NCBI GenBank assembly: GCA_016748015.1
Contig: JAAOMT010000426.1
Span: 29,620-93,619, forward strand
Source of the DNA: Geosiphon pyriformis
Taxonomy: Eukaryota > Glomeromycota > Glomeromycetes > Archaeosporales > Geosiphonaceae
Length of the DNA: 64,000 bases
Direction: 5' to 3'
Part shown: one piece after another, positions 10,530-22,349 of the stretch
Numbering within the stretch: the first letter of the stretch is position 1
Layout of the letters: every line of letters begins with the position of its first letter
Translations under genes and position numbers: made by a program
Notes under the pieces: generated by a model
The model's input: the letters and a program-made list of their open reading frames with translations, nothing else
Told to the model about the DNA's origin: nothing
Databases searched by the model: none

Positions 10530-12095
10530 GGTCTTATCATTTACACTAGTAAAATTTCCGAAACCGATATCGATTAAAAATTTCCGCCTCTTAAAGCGCC
10601 CGTTTGAAATCAAAAGTCCGAAAAATTGAATCAAGGTTCTTTTCTAGGTAGGGGGAAAGGGCTATTTCACCAATCTATAACCGGATATAGAAATTCTGAA
10701 GACTTTATTGAAAAACCTTAAAAATTAAATCTTGGCAATCATCAAGTATATAATCACAAAATGGTATAATAATAAACAATAATAATAATTACCTAAGTTT
10801 AATCAGGACTCATTGAAATGATGATGATAATGATGTCGACTGATCATTTCATGGCAAACTCGAACTTACCATTCGAGATTTCTAATTTTAAAGTAAATCT
10901 CCGTGGTAATGATAGTCGCTGCCAAGACGCCAAACTGCATTTAGATGAAACGGCTTGGTCGTTCCCAGTTCAAGTTTATATCTTTATTGTTCTTCTTTAG
11001 TATTATTCATTTAGAACGGCAAAAGAAATACAAAAAAGTTTTTATCTGGTGACCAAGTGACAAGTACGACAAGTAAGGAGATGGTCATTTTCCTAAAATA
11101 GTTATCGTTTAACCTTGTTATAATTTTACAAGCCCATTGCCAATTTAGGTTTTCCATTATAAAATTTTTCTACCAAATAAGGTTTACACAAAATTTTCAT
11201 GTTAGATTTCTCATATGATAATAAATATTGACATCCCCTAGCCAATGCATGCGGTTTATGTGTGTATGCCACCACTGTTCTAAGGTCATTTGATGACGTG
11301 GGGTTCCTCTCCAAGTTGATAGACTGCTAGCTGTTTTAAGGCTTGTGACAAACACTCTCCCCTGGGCAATTGTCTGCTTTTATGCAGTGTCATCAAAAAT
11401 TGACATGGAGATTTCGACTTTGTAATCTTCAAAAAAAAAAACTTTTTTCAAAAATTAAAGGAAACCCTATATACTTTACAAAAGTAAGAAACTAAAGAGA
11501 AAAGCGAAATTTTTTTTTTTTTTTTTTAAAAGAATGAATTTTGAAAATATTTCATATGAATTGCCAAATTTTATGTGTTGTCACTCAATGAATTTCAGAA
11601 AAATAAAAATTTTTGAATGCGACCATTTCCCTAATAAATTAACAAGTAATGATCAAATCTAGTTTCGTAGTTTCGAGAACATTTCATATACTTAATCCCT
11701 ACCGTACAGTACATCTTTGATGATGGTGGGACAGCATGGAAACGTTTCACTTAACAATTTGCGATTGGATACAATTACTAGAAATTTTAAAAAGTTCTTT
11801 AATCTTTAAAATCTTTAAAACTTTAAATCATTAAAGGTTGATAAATAACGTTATTCTATTTTTTTCATAGTCACCTTCATAAAACCATAAATCCTTTTGT
11901 ACTTTGGGACTTTACTGTATTTTTTATCGTTCACAACTTTTGGCAGGGGGGCCAAAGTTTCATGCAAGAAATATAATTGGGGAAAATTTACCTAATGATA
12001 TTAAATTTCAGCCCAATTCAAAATCTCAAAATTTTTTTTTTGCAGGATGCAGTGGCCAAAAAAAAGTTTCAGAAATGAATTAACCGAAATTGCCT

Positions 12096-12265
<170 letters not shown>

Positions 12266-13471
12266 TAAAAGTATGGTGTCAACCTGCACGCTCGATGAAT
12301 GAAATATGAATGATCGTAAAAAGCTAAACAGTTCATTATTTTTATCAAAATTAAAACTTGTTTCATCAAAAAATGAAAAAAAAATTGTTTTTTAATACTT
12401 CAATTGTTTTTTAATATTTCTTGTTCTTTTTTTATTTTTTCTTTACAAAAGTTCCACTGAATTGAAAAAAACCTGATTCTAATTTTTACAAAATAACATT
12501 TTTTAACCACCACTTTGGGTGATACATATTCTTAAGATACAACCCCTTTCCAATTATTTCAAAGTCCAAGAACATTTCAATGGAAAAAGGTTAATTGATT
12601 TTGTTTTCAATTTTTGGGGGCAAGTTTTGAATATTGTTCCAAAATATGGGCTATCTTAAAGAAATTCCCTGACATCGACAATCAGTATTTCGATCAATCT
12701 AAATTCCCGTTTCGTACTATGAATATCCGGCTGATCGATATTAAAAAGATGGGATTCCATCGTCTAAAAAGGGTTACTCGAAATATTTGATATACTCTTC
12801 TACCAATTGAGATTTCCCATTCGTGGTGGACCCCTTATGTGAATATCATCATTCATTTTGAACAGCTGCGAGGAGAACTATTACTAAATAGAAAATTACA
12901 AGGAAAAAGTGAAAAATTTTCCCAAATTTATTTTTAAAGATGTTTTCGTGATTACGTTTTTAGTTCATAAAAATATCTTTCAATAATAATAATAATAATC
13001 CTATATATTAATTTTGTTTATATGATGAGGAAAATTTTCATCATTATTGACGAATTTTGCATGCATTTGAAGTATTCCTTATAGTTTGTCAAATTTTCGA
13101 ATTCGTATCTTTAGCTGTATAGCCAATGTGATACAAATTAAGATCCCACATATTAAGCAGAAAAATATTTTTTTTTGCTTTCTATTTTGAAATCAGAGTT
13201 CAGCCTGCCAAAAAAAAAAAAAATAGGAATTTTCCAAGATGTATATGGAAATAATTATTTGTCGTTTGAATTAAATAGATTTCCGTTCACTAATAGAGTG
13301 GCATTGCATTAGATTATCTCTGATTAGCCACATACTTTTCATACCCGCCGTAGATCCCGCAAAATATTAATCAAAAAAATGGTTAATTTATTCTATTTCT
13401 GGAATTGAGATTTGCATCGTGACAAATTTTTTAATTAAGCAGAGTGAAATTAGCTCAACTCAAATTTTTTG

Positions 13472-13472
<1 letters not shown>

Positions 13473-13524
<52 letters not shown>
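13473..13524. repeat. (TA)26 microsatellite
   Basis: An uninterrupted TA dinucleotide run of 52 bases. Confidence 0.95.
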
Positions 13525-13527
<3 letters not shown>

Positions 13528-14270
13528 ACCAAGTTACCTCTGTAAAGCCGAATAATTTTAAAGTCAAATAGGTTAAAGATATTTAAATTTTGTCAATTTA
13601 TCTTTTAATTATCATAAAAAACAAAAATATAGCTTTTTTAAATTTTGATTTTTGGCTCAATTTTAAAAAATTGAATTGAAATTTCTACAATCTTTGTTAT
13701 TCTATTGTTTGTTAATTAAAAAATAAAAATTCTTTACCCTTATTTAAATTTTCGTTTAAAAACATTAATAATTTTTTTAATAATTAATTTCGCAGTAAAA
13801 ACATTAACTCAAATTGACCAATATCTTGAAAGTGAAAAAAATTCAAAATTTTGATAAAGTTAAAAAGATTTATGTCAAGAAAATACCTCCACAATTCGGG
13901 AATCTTCAAAAATAAATTCTCATATGGATATAGTTTAAAAAAAATCTTTGGTCAATAAAGTTATTTTAAATGTACTAAATACTTTCAGAATTTAACTTTT
14001 GGACTTTTATTACCACATATTTAAACACTTTATTCCTTTCTTAGCCATTATCAGCTACTCTATATCGAACTTTATTACCAATATCAGTTTGCAGGACTGA
14101 CTTGTGAAACAGTACAATTATTATGAGATTGGAATCGTAGCTTGAACAATCAAAAATAATTATATAGAGACTTGCTTTCAGATATTATAATAATATATTC
14201 AAATCGAAATTGAGATCCAGGCACTACACAACCTAGATTACAAAAATATTTGATAAAAATTTATTTAAAC

Positions 14271-14909
14271 ATGGATTTCATGAAAGAATTATTAAAAGTA
14301 TACTCTTCAGTGGTTGATCCGGGCGTCGATGATGAGCACTTGCAAGATAAAATATATGAATGGCGAAAGTCCAAGAACATGGAACCAGAACAGATTTTTA
14401 AACAACTTCTAAAAATTGCAACATCCAATCCAGACTACGCTTGTCTACTTGGATTCTGCTATCATTATGGAATAGGCACACGAATTCATCAGAAATCAAT
14501 GATAGACTGGTATAAAGTGTCGGCAGAATCCGGGGACTTGTATGGACAAAGTCAACTTGGATGGTGTTATAAAGGAGCTGTTGGGACTCTAAAGGATCCA
14601 AAAGTAGCCTTTTATTGGACATTGAAATCAGCCGAGGGGGGAAGTCCGTCTGGGGGATGTAATGCTGCGTATTATTATCTAAATGGTATTGGCACGAAGA
14701 TTGACAAGAGAAAGTCCTTTCGATGGTATATAAGATCTGCTGAAAGTGGTGTTGCCACTGCGCAATGTAATTTAGCAAGGTGTCACAGGCTTCGTTGGGG
14801 AACGGAACGAGATGTGCATAAGGCTATATTTTGGTATCGAAAGTCATTCGAGCGTGGATACTCATATTGGAAAGCAGAATTCAAGGACTTTTTGAATGGA
14901 TTCGATTGA
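14271..14909 (+). CDS. Sel1-repeat (SLR) protein
   Basis: An intronless 212-residue protein from the first ATG in frame. Upstream in the frame there is only a TTG, and the ATG at 14271 starts MDFMKELL. Four Sel1-like repeats lie at about residues 55-88, 89-125, 126-160 and 161-197, with the signatures LLGFCYHYGIGT, 'IDWYKVSAESGD', LGWCYKGAVGT, 'AAYYYLNGIGT', 'RWYIRSAESGV' and LARCHRLRWGT. These repeats are closer to the consensus than those of the gene at 960. It is a helical-solenoid adaptor, probably cytosolic, with unknown partners. An AATAAA 23 bases after the stop could serve as poly(A) signal. The kinase domain often found with Sel1 repeats in Glomeromycotina is absent here. Confidence 0.9.
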   Translation: MDFMKELLKVYSSVVDPGVDDEHLQDKIYEWRKSKNMEPEQIFKQLLKIATSNPDYACLLGFCYHYGIGTRIHQKSMIDWYKVSAESGDLYGQSQLGWCYKGAVGTLKDPKVAFYWTLKSAEGGSPSGGCNAAYYYLNGIGTKIDKRKSFRWYIRSAESGVATAQCNLARCHRLRWGTERDVHKAIFWYRKSFERGYSYWKAEFKDFLNGFD

Positions 14910-14932
14910 TATGAAAAATACGAAATTTTAAA

Positions 14933-14938
14933 AATAAA
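14933..14938 (+). terminator. Possible poly(A) signal of the Sel1 gene
   Basis: AATAAA soon after the stop codon, in the correct orientation. Position is the only support. Confidence 0.3.
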
Positions 14939-16161
14939 ATTTCTCTAAATATATCTCATATTTATCCTAGATCTTTAAATTACCAAAGATCCATTTGTAA
15001 TTTTAAAATTGACATCCCCTTTTTAAGACTAATTTTCTTTGATTTAGTTAACATTCAACTTAATTTCCTTTGAATTTTTTTGTGACCATTTGAAATAATA
15101 GAAAAATTAAAAAAGATTTTGAAGTCATAGATATAAAATCACTACTTTAGACTTTTTAGGATCATTGTAATCATCAAAATTGTCATTTTCAGAAAAGAGT
15201 TTGAAGATACCAGTATCTTTGTATCTAAGCATCACAGCAACAACGACCGTCTTTTTTTTTAGTTTATCTCTCAAAAAGATCTGTGCATATTTTATATAAT
15301 GTTTTATAATCTTTTGAATATTGTTCCAATGGATTAATTGTTAATTAAAAGAAAGCTTTTATTTATTTTCAAATTGAATATAAATTTTCATTAATCTTTT
15401 ATTGAGAATAAGAAGTTTAAAAATTGTAGAGTAAAATACAAGTAAAAGATGTTTACAACATGATTTATCTAAAGTAATGTTGAAAAAAAAAAGATGTAAT
15501 AAATTTTTCAGGAATTAAGCAAAACCTTTTGTTATCTTAAAACCAATGCCTGGGTGTAAAATGTATAAATATATCCATTCAAATATCCTAATGTTGGCTT
15601 GTGCAGATTTTTGGTTTATTAAATAAAAAAAAGCTCAACGAATAAAGATTAAAAGAACTTTTAAAACGAAAAAAAAAAGAAATTTACCAAACTCTATAGA
15701 GTTTACTTTTTCAGATATCATCTTATTGTGAACCTTTTTATGGGAAAAAATATCCAAATTGACTGTTCAACCTTTATAATCTGTAAAACTCTAAAATATT
15801 GAATTTCAAGCGTATAAAAAATTACAAGAGCTTACTAATTTTTATAACCTAAATCTTTAGTTTCCAATTCCAGACCCTTTATAAATCTAATAGAAAAGCT
15901 ATTCAATAATTAAATCAGATTTTTATTATTATTATTATAGAATAAATTTGTTTGTCAATGGTTTCATAAATTTTGGCTTTCAAAAATAATTGCCATGATT
16001 TATTAATCAATCAATCAATCAATCATTCAATCAATCCAAGGAAAATAAATATACCAAAAGTTCTTTCTTTTTTGTTTAACTAAAAATATTCTCAAAATCA
16101 TTGAATTTATAGCAAAAAGAAAAATATTGGCTACCACTAATTATTTCTATTTCATAATTTT
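14939..16161. other. Intergenic, AT-rich
   Basis: No gene seen. Contains an (AATC)n run at 16004-16036 with one variant unit. Confidence 0.6.
16004..16036. repeat. (AATC)n microsatellite
   Basis: Eight copies of a four-base unit, one changed to ATTC. Confidence 0.85.
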
Positions 16162-16744
16162 TCACGGTTTCTTAAAATTCCCGAATTTACTACTTGGTTC
16201 GCAATTGCCCATTTCAACCCCAAAATAAGGCCCATTATGAAATAATTCGCCAGGAACTTCGTTTATTGATTGACCTGCATTACACTCCTAAAGTAAAAAA
16301 AAACTTGTCTTTAACACCTTTATCGAAATTTTTTTAATCCAATATAAATTATCACTAACCATATTCTCTTGAGAATACTGCGAATTCAACCATTCTTCTC
16401 TTTGACTTAACATCAAATCAGAAGAATTACAATCCCAATACGTATTTAGGTTATCAGGACAATCACAATTGCTCAATGGCTCGATCCAAATTTCAGTACC
16501 AAAATGTCTCCACCCCATTGAAGACGAAGGAAAGTGCGGCACATGATCATTTCCATGGGTAAAGCGGCGATGAAGAATATTTTTGTTGAAATAATAGCTA
16601 AGGTGCTCATTTCCAACTCTCGGAGCTCCAAAAGTATAAATACCCTGCCCTATTCCACTTAAATTAATATTCGGCCAAGTATTCTTATTTACAATTTTAT
16701 ACCTTTCAATTGCCCACATAACTGCGGCAATGCAGGCATATGCT

Positions 16745-16768
<24 letters not shown>
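16745..16768. repeat. (TA)n run inside lipase intron 3
   Basis: A TA run immediately before the acceptor AG of the intron (16743-16823 on the - strand). Confidence 0.85.
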
Positions 16769-16775
<7 letters not shown>

Positions 16776-16874
16776 ACGATTCTTACTTCAAACTTTAAAA
16801 TAGAAAACATTTGGGAAACTAACCTCCACCAAGACCATGTCCCGTAAATATAATATCATACCATTCAGTTACTT

Positions 16875-17069
16875 TTGGGAATTTAATTAAAGATGATTGA
16901 ATAGCTTGGATTAAAATAGGAACTAATAATTTCACATCTTTCAATAATTTTGAGTCTACAAGAATTTTTTAGCCTAACTTTGGACCATTTTTAAAACGAA
17001 GTGTGACTTGTTTCGACTTTCTTGAAGCCCATTCTTTTTTTGTTAATTTCTAATATAAATAAAGAAGCA
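16875..17069 (-). repeat. Copy 1 of a 195-bp direct duplication
   Basis: Identical to 17092-17286 except for one early mismatch (t against g near the low-coordinate end). This copy holds most of lipase exon 3 and is continuous with the downstream exons. It stops exactly where the Tn5 mosaic end begins. Confidence 0.95.
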
Positions 17070-17088
17070 AGATGTGTATAAGAGACAG
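17070..17088 (+). other. Tn5/Nextera mosaic-end adapter in the assembly
   Basis: The 19 bases AGATGTGTATAAGAGACAG are the Tn5 transposase mosaic end used in tagmentation libraries. A chance match of all 19 bases is not credible. It lies precisely between the two 195-bp copies, so the join is a library or assembly artefact. Confidence 0.97.
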
Positions 17089-17091
17089 CTC

Positions 17092-17286
17092 TTGGGAATT
17101 GAATTAAAGATGATTGAATAGCTTGGATTAAAATAGGAACTAATAATTTCACATCTTTCAATAATTTTGAGTCTACAAGAATTTTTTAGCCTAACTTTGG
17201 ACCATTTTTAAAACGAAGTGTGACTTGTTTCGACTTTCTTGAAGCCCATTCTTTTTTTGTTAATTTCTAATATAAATAAAGAAGCA
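17092..17286 (-). repeat. Copy 2 of the 195-bp duplication (probably artefactual)
   Basis: Repeats lipase exon 3. Its high-coordinate end continues smoothly into intron 2 and exon 2 of the lipase. The true chromosome most likely has a single copy, with 17070-17286 absent or merged. Confidence 0.95.
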
Positions 17287-17875
17287 TTATTATCTCAAGT
17301 TTTATTTGATTTAAAATATTAAAGGGGTTGAGATAATTACTGGTCCCGCAAATACAATTAATAAAGCGCTATATTCTAATGTGGCTTGGTAATATTGAAC
17401 CTCCACTAATTAATAGTATTTGAAAGATATATTAATTTCTTTAAGGAAACTTTTAATAAAGACTAATTTTTTTCGGAAATCAAAAACCTTTAATTTGTAA
17501 ACGAGGTACTCTTGAGCCAATATTATTTAGACCGAGGCAGTCAATGGCATTTATCATGAATGCAATAACCGAGGAAACCTTTAACTCTTCATCATCAGTT
17601 AAAATTTGGCTCTTGAGTTGTGACTGTAAGCGTTTTTTGATTTGATTGATTTTTAGTGAAATATCAATTTGATTTATCCATTTAATCATTGTAGGAAAGG
17701 TGTAGTTTATATCTGGTTTTCTATACTTTTGAATTACTTTAGAGGCTATCCAGAAATTGCTGTGGTTTTCATGCATCAAAAAATAAAAACCTGATGCCAT
17801 AAAAATTACAGTAATAATATTAAATTTTTCCAGAAAATCGACCTTGAATCGTATTTGATTATTAAAAGAGCCCAT

Positions 17876-20800
17876 TTTATTGATTTTCAAGAGATATAAC
17901 AAAGTTTTATGGGATATTTTATAATTTTTAAGATGCACTAAATAAAAATCCTATAAATCGAGCTTGTTTGTTTTTTTAGAACATTTCATTAAAATAAAAT
18001 AAATAAAGCAATAGATAATATAATTATTATCCTTTTTTTGAAAATATTTTTCTCCAGTCACCTATCACACTATATCTTTTATCCCAAAGAAGTTATCAAA
18101 ATTCTAATTTATAAACAAAACTATTATATATTTATTCTTTGTTATGATAAACTTTTATTCCAGGCTTATCTAGCATTTTTTATTGATTTGAATATTTGCC
18201 ACAAGAAATTGATTTTTTATAGATTAAAATAGAAAATAAAGTCGTTAATAGAACCAAACTTTCGTTCAATATATCTGCTCTCTTTTTCTTTTTCTTTTTC
18301 TTTTCCCTTTCGTTTGCCAAAAGCTGCTAAAGAGTTAAATGAATTCCTTATCAAATAGAAACAGATAATAATAAATTTAGCTCATGAACTCAGTCTTTCT
18401 CTATTGCAAATTTTAGCATAAGGCTTTTCTTACAGGATTTTCAGCTCATCTCTTTCCTTGCTGGTAAAAATATTAATCTTTAAAGCACAAGTACGTTCGC
18501 AAAATTATGATCTAAAAATGACACTCTCTACTTGATAATCTTCTTTAACTTGCTAACTGAATCGTTTTTTTTTTTTGATTTCGACTTTGAAAAGGGTCTT
18601 CATTAAGAACTAGGAAGAATGGCATTTTAAAATTATTTATCCAGTCAGCTGACTACTCTCNNNNNNNNNNNNNNNNNNNNNNNNNNNNNNNNNNNNNNNN
18701 NNNNNNNNNNNNNNNNNNNNNNNNNNNNNNNNNNNNNNNNNNNNNNNNNNNNNNNNNNNNNNNNNNNNNNNNNNNNNNNNNNNNNNNNNNNNNNNNNNNN
18801 NNNNNNNNNNNNNNNNNNNNNNNNNNNNNNNNNNNNNNNNNNNNNNNNNNNNNNNNNNNNNNNNNNNNNNNNNNNNNNNNNNNNNNNNNNNNNNNNNNNN
18901 NNNNNNNNNNNNNNNNNNNNNNNNNNNNNNNNNNNNNNNNNNNNNNNNNNNNNNNNNNNNNNNNNNNNNNNNNNNNNNNNNNNNNNNNNNNNNNNNNNNN
19001 NNNNNNNNNNNNNNNNNNNNNNNNNNNNNNNNNNNNNNNNNNNNNNNNNNNNNNNNAAGAAAGAAGTTGTAATAGGGGTCATATTAGTTTTGGTTTTTTT
19101 GGGTAAAGTACGAATAGAGTTGGGTTTGTAGATTATTCTTCAATAAAAAAATTGGAAAAGAATTTTAGAATTAGTGATTTAAAAAAAATTTAGCTGATTG
19201 ATATTAGAAAAATTACAAATTATAGAATTAAATCAAAAACTTGGGATTTACCATATAAGACAATTATGCTGGTTCCAACTATAATCATCTTATTTTAAGT
19301 TTGTACTGATGCTCTTTGCCCTTTTTTTTCTTGCTTTGAAGAAGTCAACGACTTAGTCGATGTATATAAGATGGTAAGATCATTGCATGTGATGTTATTG
19401 GTTTTTGTCAAAGGAAATAAAATGAGTTGTGAATACAGACTTTAAGATTTACTTCTACCTATCTGATAAAATAACTATCTGTAATTTTTAAACAACTTAT
19501 GATAAAAGTGAGTGTAACCAATGATGAAATCTAACTTTTTTGGGCCTTGGCATTCACTCATAAATGGCAACTGATAAGTACTTTGCCGCATAATAAAAAT
19601 AATTTTAGAGTTAGATTGATTTAATATTATGAAGCATTTTTCTTTATCAAAACTTTTCAAGTTATAAATTCTTTGATAAAAAAATCTAATTCGAGATATT
19701 GGCGATTATCTCCTTAAATCTACCTCTAAATTAGTTTTATTGTAATTCCAAAAAGTTTTTTGACCATTTTCTTAAGCAATCATCATGAGAAAAGCAACTT
19801 TTGAATATTAGCTGGGAAAATAGTCAGATTTTCTTTTCATGACAATCAATGCTCCTTCAAGTCAGTCGAAAAATGAAATTGCGTTTTAATTAATGAAGCT
19901 GAAGAAATTATTTTCTGGCAAAAAATAAAATTATCAATATTGTATTGATAAAGAGAGATTTTTAAGGAGTTTTTCTTGCCAATAAATAAGAATTTCAAAC
20001 TATAATTTTGTTAAATCACATTCCCGAAATGGTTAGAAATTCATTCAATTTATTTAAATTCCATCAAAAACTATGCTTGTCATTAGCCTATTGATATTTT
20101 TACTTTTAAATGAAAATTTTTTAATTTCTAACAATTTAGAAAGTCAAAGTTTAAGAATTATAAATTAATCTAAATACATATATCTCTCTATTTTTATAAA
20201 TCTCTAATTTTATTTATAAGGGTTTTTCATAATACTAATTATGTCGGTAATATTTTACCGAATAGAATTGGATATATTCATTATAGCTCTTTTGAATAGT
20301 TATTTATTCATTTTTTAGATGGGTGGACTATAAATTAATTTTTAAATATTTTAACAAGTGATCGTACAAAATCACTATTCAAATGTTTAAAATGTTATAA
20401 TGTTATAGAATCCTAAACTAAAGGGTTTAAAATTATTGTATTTTGAATATATATCATTTATAAAAATACTTATTCGGTGTGTGAATGCATCACATATATA
20501 TTAGTGTGTGTTACATATGATCCATTTTATGCTAAAACATAAACATAACGTCACATCTTCACCTGTTACAGCATGCTTCATCAAAGGAAAATAACCGTTT
20601 TGGGCTTAACTTACTTAAATACTAATTTAGTCTTTCAGGATTGATAAGGAAACGCTTTACAGTCAATAACCTTCACACTCAAAATAGATATCAAATGAAC
20701 TATATGTGATAGCCTATACGATACTTTTAAAAACCAATTCCTCCCTGAAATTTTTCATCTATTCCAAGTTAAATATCATTATCGATTGCATAAATCCAAA

Positions 20801-20889
20801 TCCAACTCTAAAAAAGGTGGTTAAACCAAGAAAGTTTACGAAAATATTAAATATAATAAATGAAAGGCTTATGGTTTAGTTTTTGACAT
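17876..20889. other. Intergenic with assembly gap
   Basis: AT-rich DNA with no gene seen, apart from the N block. A short TTTTTC repeat lies at about 18282-18305. Confidence 0.6.
18661..19056. other. Assembly gap (396 N)
   Basis: A run of 396 undetermined bases. The odd length suggests a size estimated from read pairs, so the flanks are linked only by scaffolding. Confidence 1.
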
Positions 20890-21980
20890 CAATCGACCTC
20901 TATATCTTTGCCATATCTCAAATAACATCCTATGTCTCTTCCAAATTAAGGCTTGTTGATTTAAATTAAAATTATTGCGAGCAGCAATAACTCTTTGTTA
21001 AGGTTCTTCTGCAGTGTTGCGACAAGCCGGTGTATGTTTTTTGATTATAGGACGCTTTTCATTAATCACATCAGATTGCATGTAAATAAGATCTGTATTA
21101 TTCAAAGTTCTTTCTTCCCAATAATTTCACAGGAAAGGATGGCAAAGCTGTATTTATTGCTATACTTAATATGAGGAACCCTTGTAAATCTTGGGTGCGA
21201 GATACTCAAAAACGTCATAAATATTACCAGACTGTGGAGAGTATTTGGCAGGACAACAGAATCCAAGATCAGAAATGACGACTTATAAGGGTTTGTTTTT
21301 AAAACAAGAATATTTCGAGAATGTAAATCCCCTTGCACCAGATTTGAATCATGTATAAATATTGGGCCACTAGCGAATCCGAAATGCATACAAAGAACCA
21401 TTTCCCAAGTAAGAATTATTTCATTGAATAATATGTTCCAAGTTTGGTTTGTGCAAGTAAACTTCTCACCTCTACTGCTATTGAATCGAATTCAAATGCT
21501 TTTTCGTCATTCCTTCTCCATTTTGTTAACACCATCCAAGAGTGAATTGCACAAGTAAACTTCCCACCTCTACTGCTTTTAAATAGATTTCAAATGCTTT
21601 TTCTAAGTTTTTCGTCCTTTCCCATCCATTATCATAACAAAGTCCAAGAACGTATTGTGCATCTAAATCTCTCTCTTCTGCTGCTTTTGAATAGAGTTCA
21701 AATGCTTTTCCTCGATCTTTTGAAGTACCAATTCCATTATTATAACATTATGTAAGACTGTGTTGTACAAATGAATCTCCCGACTCTACAGCTTTTGAAT
21801 AGAGTTTAAATGCTTTTTCTCAATGTTATGAAGTATAGATTCCATTCTTATAACAATAATCTAAGAAGAATTTTTCAAAAGAAATTTTTATATTTGCTGG
21901 TTTCTGTAATTCTAAAAATGCTTTTGTTAAATTAGAAATAATTTCAATTCCATGTTCCAAAGAAAAGTTAGGCTATCGAA
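20890..21980 (-). pseudogene. Sel1-repeat / protein-kinase pseudogene
   Basis: Read on the - strand, the high-coordinate half (about 21960-21460) holds Sel1 repeats with stops and shifts: YCYKNGI, 'YNNGIGTSKDRGKAFELYS', LGLCYDNGWERTKN, KAFEIYLKAVEVG. The low-coordinate half (21401-20900) holds a kinase: the catalytic loop reads LVQGDLHSRNIL, an 'H-G-D-x-H-x-x-N' type loop with Gln in place of His before GD. After a frame change come the Mg loop SDLGFC (for DLG) and 'IYDVFEYLAPKIYKGSS' for the activation-segment end (APE). The C-lobe remnant is NEKRPIIKKHTP. Kinases linked to Sel1 repeats are abundant in Glomeromycotina. Frameshifts and stops make this copy dead. Confidence 0.75.
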
Positions 21981-22349
21981 CACTTTAAACTTTTCATTTA
22001 AAATTGGGCAGTTTTGTTTATAATTCTTAAACTAACAAAATATTATTTTGCGTCAGTTTGAATGTGCCTATGAAACTATTTGTAGTCTATGTGATATTAG
22101 AGCATTGAAGATGATATGATGGATTCCTTTTTTGTAAGAACAATATAAACTAAATATTTATACATTTATAAAGAGTAAACAAGTTTCCTTTGATAATGAT
22201 ATGATAAAGAAAAATATAAGATATTTACAAGGGAGGCTTTTAAGCAATTCATCTTCCCTTTCCATAGAACTTTATCAAAATATACATAATATTCACATTA
22301 TAAACTTAAACTAGAAAAATCCTTTAGCCAGTCGGATCATAAGTGATGA

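Larger units (their letters stand above)
16162..17875 (-). pseudogene. Class 3 (alpha/beta-hydrolase) lipase, catalytic Ser lost, in-frame stop
   Basis: Five exons on the - strand fit together in phase once the artefactual copy at 17070-17286 is skipped: 17875-17488, 17405-17341, 17049-16824, 16742-16360 and 16287-16162, 396 codons in total. The N-terminus has one membrane segment (about residues 19-35), so the enzyme would sit in a membrane or be secreted. Family marks are: ALLIVFAGP; the nucleophile elbow; 'AYACIAAVMWAIERY'; FGAPRVGN; NDHVPHFP (acid); GWRHFGTEIWI; and the fungal tail ECNAGQS...HNGPYFG with the catalytic His. In the elbow the usual GHSLGG reads GHGLGG: codon 223 is GGT (16834-16836), one base from AGT. 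Codon 178 is TAA (16969-16971). Asp and His are kept. It is either a young pseudogene or, if the TAA is an error, a non-catalytic lipase-like protein. Confidence 0.8.

Noticed and set aside
16875-17286. The 195-bp direct duplication as a biological event
   Set aside because: The transposase end between the copies marks it as a library or assembly artefact.
18645-19082. An open frame across the N block
   Set aside because: It is open only because the bases are unknown.
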